Assembly (NCBI GenBank): GCA_964547135.1
Contig: CAZJMK010000057.1
Location: 1 to 24,992, forward strand
DNA: 24,992 nucleotides
DNA from: JAJXSS01 sp964547135
GTDB taxonomy: Bacteria > Planctomycetota > Phycisphaerae > Phycisphaerales > Phycisphaeraceae
Direction of reading: 5' to 3'
Shown: positions 22,958 through 24,992 of the stretch, in pieces
Position numbering within the stretch: the first letter of the stretch is position 1
Layout of the letters: each line of letters starts with the position of its first letter
Made by a program: the position numbers and the translations under genes
The notes under the pieces: generated by a model
Told to the model about the DNA's origin: nothing
Seen by the model: the letters and a program-made list of their open reading frames with translations, nothing else
The model's database searches: none

Positions 22958-24007
22958 TTATCGACCGACAGCGACTTCTTCCGCCAATTGTGCGCAAAAA
23001 GTTTCCAGGTGGCGCAGCGGGTCGCCCACGCCCTGTCGCTCGCTGAGCATGTCGTCCATCATGCGGTCGTACCATCGGCGGGCATCGATCGGTTTGATAC
23101 GCTGCGACAAAGTCAGCACGCCATCCTTCGCCGGCCCCCACAACTTCAAACGGCTGGCGATGGCCCCATCCCCCACTTTTTTGGCGCGCAGAATGGTCGC
23201 AAAACAAATTTTGCGCATCAGGTCCGTCACCGCAAACTGCACCGGCACTTCATCATTACGCGCCAGGTCCACCAATTCATGAAGCGTTTCCAGCATCATC
23301 CGCCCGGGTTTTTGCCCCTGCGTCTGCCCCAGCATGGCCTGCAAAATCACCTGCTGAATCGCAAAGGCTTTTTCTTCGCTGCTGCGACCGGTGAGTTCTT
23401 CGATCATCGCCAGCGTGATCGATGCCCCCTTGTCACCACCCAAGGCCAACTTGGCCAGTTCGCTGTCCAGGCGCATCAGGTTGGTGCCCAGTCGTTCGAC
23501 CATCACCCCCGCCAGGTCGCTGCTCAACACGCATTGATGCACCGCTTTGGCGCGACGCACCAGCCAGGTTTTCACTTCATTGGCTGAAAGCGGGTCGCAT
23601 CGGGCAATAAACCCAACCGCCTGAATCGCATCATCGAGTTTGCCCTTGTTCCACAATGAACTGCGCAACACCAGCACGGCCTGCTCGACCGGGTTTTGTG
23701 CATATCGGTGCAGGGCTTCACGATGACCTTCGCGTTTGACGAACTTGTCCGCTTCATCGACGACGACGAACTTGAATGATTGCAACAGGGAAAAGGTGCG
23801 TACCTCATCGAGTACGTCGGCCAGCGATGCGCTTTCGCCGTCGAAATAAACGGTGTCGAAGTCGCCATGGGTTTGCCGCATGACTTTGCGCAGGGTTTCG
23901 AGGTGTTCGTATTTGAGCATCTCTTCGCTGCCGAAGATGACGCACAGGCGTACCTGATCGGTGACATCGGCGGGGCTGGTCGGGTTGTCAGTACTACGCT
24001 TTGCCAT
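22958..24007 (-). CDS. holA: DNA polymerase III subunit delta (HolA)
   Basis: HolA is the clamp-loader subunit that opens the beta sliding clamp. The 349-residue product has the family layout: an N-terminal AAA+-like fold starting with VRLCVIFGSEEMLKYEHLET, a strand-helix VVVDEADKFVKREGHREAL, the region LSANEVKTWLVRRAKA, then the helical domain MVERLGTNLMRLDSELAKLA with the later EELTGRSSEEKAFAI, and a C-terminal collar-type helical domain. Clamp-loader delta lacks a functional P-loop, as here. ATG 24007 is chosen because it lies 14 nt after the surE stop, suggesting translational coupling; the longer frame to 24145 would overlap surE deeply. No Shine-Dalgarno is seen. Confidence 0.85.
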   Translation of the reverse strand: MAKRSTDNPTSPADVTDQVRLCVIFGSEEMLKYEHLETLRKVMRQTHGDFDTVYFDGESASLADVLDEVRTFSLLQSFKFVVVDEADKFVKREGHREALHRYAQNPVEQAVLVLRSSLWNKGKLDDAIQAVGFIARCDPLSANEVKTWLVRRAKAVHQCVLSSDLAGVMVERLGTNLMRLDSELAKLALGGDKGASITLAMIEELTGRSSEEKAFAIQQVILQAMLGQTQGQKPGRMMLETLHELVDLARNDEVPVQFAVTDLMRKICFATILRAKKVGDGAIASRLKLWGPAKDGVLTLSQRIKPIDARRWYDRMMDDMLSERQGVGDPLRHLETFCAQLAEEVAVGR

Positions 24008-24021
24008 GGGTGACGACGATT

Positions 24022-24894
24022 TTACGACAATAACTTGAATGATTGGGTTGTTCCGTGCAAGCGCTGCGACCAAAGGCTGACGCCCTTGCTGCACGTGGGG
24101 TCGAAGGACAACGGCGTAATGGTCGCGTAACCAGCGAACAGGCAATCGACATCGGTGTCGGGGTCACGCCTGTGAAAATCGAAAACATCGGAAGCCATGT
24201 AACGCTGCGACATCGCACTGCCCGATGGTGCTTCGGCTGGTTGGCTCACGGCCGACGCATCAGTCACCGTTTCGCCCGTCACCGGTTCGTTGGTGAGTGA
24301 ATAATCTTCCACGATGCGGCTGGTACACAGGGGTACGACGCGCACGCCCTGCGGTTTTCGACCATCGTCGAGCACGGGCAGATTGAGGTTTAACAGGGTG
24401 TGCGGTTCGATGACATGTTTGAGCATGTCATTGAGGATGGAGCGCGTCAGTTGCGAGGCGGTTTGCCAATCGATGACATCACGGCGGGCGATATGCAGGC
24501 TCACGGCGATCGCGGGCATGCCCCAAATCGCTGCTTCACGGGCGGCCCCGACGGTCCCGGAATAAAAGACATTGACGCCGACGTTGGCGCCGCTGTTGAT
24601 GCCGCTGACCACCAGGTCGATGGGTTGCGGGACCAGGTGATGTACTGCCAGTTTGACGCAGTCAGCGGGCTGACCGTCCACCGCGATGCCGTTGAATAGC
24701 GGTTGGCCTTTGTCGTCGTTCACGGTGACTTTGCGCGTTTCCATCGGTCGATGAAAGGTCACCGCATGACTCATGGCGGAACGAACTGAAAGCGGAGCGA
24801 CCACATGCAACTCACCCAAACCGAGCATGGCCTGATGGAGCGCCGCCATGCCGGGGGCGAAAATGCCGTCGTCATTGGTCAGAAGAATACGCAT
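24022..24894 (-). CDS. surE: 5'/3'-nucleotidase SurE
   Basis: SurE is a metal-dependent phosphatase of nucleoside monophosphates, linked to stationary-phase survival. The 290-residue protein starts MRILLTNDDGIFAPGM, with metal ligands D8 and D9, S39 in PLSVRSAMSH and N100 in VSGINSGANVG, followed by FYSGTVGAAREAAIWGMPAI. The family length is about 250; the extra residues are a Ser/Ala/Glu-rich insert near 205-232, before SQRYMASDVFDFHRRDPDTD. ATG 24894 fits the family N-terminus. A TACAAT box lies only 6 nt upstream, suggesting a leaderless message. It is the first gene of a minus-strand run with holA. Confidence 0.95.
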   Translation of the reverse strand: MRILLTNDDGIFAPGMAALHQAMLGLGELHVVAPLSVRSAMSHAVTFHRPMETRKVTVNDDKGQPLFNGIAVDGQPADCVKLAVHHLVPQPIDLVVSGINSGANVGVNVFYSGTVGAAREAAIWGMPAIAVSLHIARRDVIDWQTASQLTRSILNDMLKHVIEPHTLLNLNLPVLDDGRKPQGVRVVPLCTSRIVEDYSLTNEPVTGETVTDASAVSQPAEAPSGSAMSQRYMASDVFDFHRRDPDTDVDCLFAGYATITPLSFDPTCSKGVSLWSQRLHGTTQSFKLLS

Positions 24895-24900
24895 GGTGCG

Positions 24901-24906
24901 ATTGTA
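24901..24906 (-). promoter_or_regulatory. Candidate -10 element for a leaderless surE message
   Basis: On the minus strand, TACAAT is followed by CGCACC and then ATG 24894. The -35 region is weak (AATACA-like). It has the same layout as recR. Confidence 0.4.
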
Positions 24907-24963
24907 ACGGGTGTTTGCTTGTTTGTATTACGGAATGGAACATACAAGACACGAAGCGGAGAA

Positions 24964-24992
24964 GTGGTCGAGTGGTCGAGTGGTCGAGTGGT
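24964..24992. repeat. GTGGTCGAG tandem repeat at the window edge
   Basis: Just over three 9-bp units GTGGTCGAG run to the last base of the window, so the array may continue. The same word, or its complement, occurs at 15074-15088, 15145-15159, 17884-17897 and 11444-11455. Confidence 0.8.

Noticed and set aside
1..24992. tRNA or rRNA genes
   Set aside because: I looked for T-loop words (GGTTCGA-like) with matching acceptor stems and found none outside coding sequence; a tRNA-scanning program would settle this.

Overview
The window looks like chromosomal DNA from a planctomycete, probably class Phycisphaerae. This is inferred from family knowledge, not from a marker gene. The reasons are three PEP-CTERM proteins, moderately high GC, a low-density layout with many dispersed palindromic repeats between genes, and several genes without clear Shine-Dalgarno sites. 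A run of exactly 100 N (7236-7335) shows this is a scaffold with an unresolved gap inside a tandem repeat.

Layout. 1-8534 is a nitrogen-assimilation block, all on the minus strand: a LysR regulator, gltB, a small DUF559 nuclease-fold gene, and gltD. The glutamate synthase pair is split by the DUF559 gene and two arrays of one GC-rich palindromic repeat (called family A here). 8600-11260 holds two PEP-CTERM surface/export proteins with near-identical 3' ends and terminators, separated by several repeat families. 11440-12620 is repeat-rich and carries a small LuxR-type HTH protein. 12700-14130 is a visibly AT-richer island with a third, unrelated PEP-CTERM protein and a prepilin-like protein, convergent on a shared terminator. 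14545-17725 has a small leucine-rich-repeat protein and a type IIA topoisomerase subunit A. 18250-20795 has a BFD-like [2Fe-2S] protein divergent from recR, followed by rpoN (sigma-54). 21037-24894 is a minus-strand run: surE, holA, a lipoprotein and a DCC-family thiol oxidoreductase.

How the genes fit together. GltB and GltD form NADPH-dependent glutamate synthase; the LysR protein just upstream is a plausible regulator. RpoN would direct sigma-54 transcription, though I see no convincing -24/-12 element at the other genes here. RecR, HolA and the topoisomerase serve DNA repair and replication. The PEP-CTERM proteins should depend on an exosortase encoded elsewhere.

The most unusual aspect is the behaviour of the dispersed repeats. 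They have entered coding sequence at least three times: an in-frame insertion inside GltD, a Gly-rich N-terminal extension of the topoisomerase, and the C-terminus of the DUF559 protein. Two single-site family A insertions are bracketed by direct repeats of 19 bp and 15 bp. Other intergenic elements have clear terminal inverted repeats and are nested in one another. Together these suggest non-autonomous mobile palindromes, with the DUF559 nuclease-fold protein as a speculative partner.
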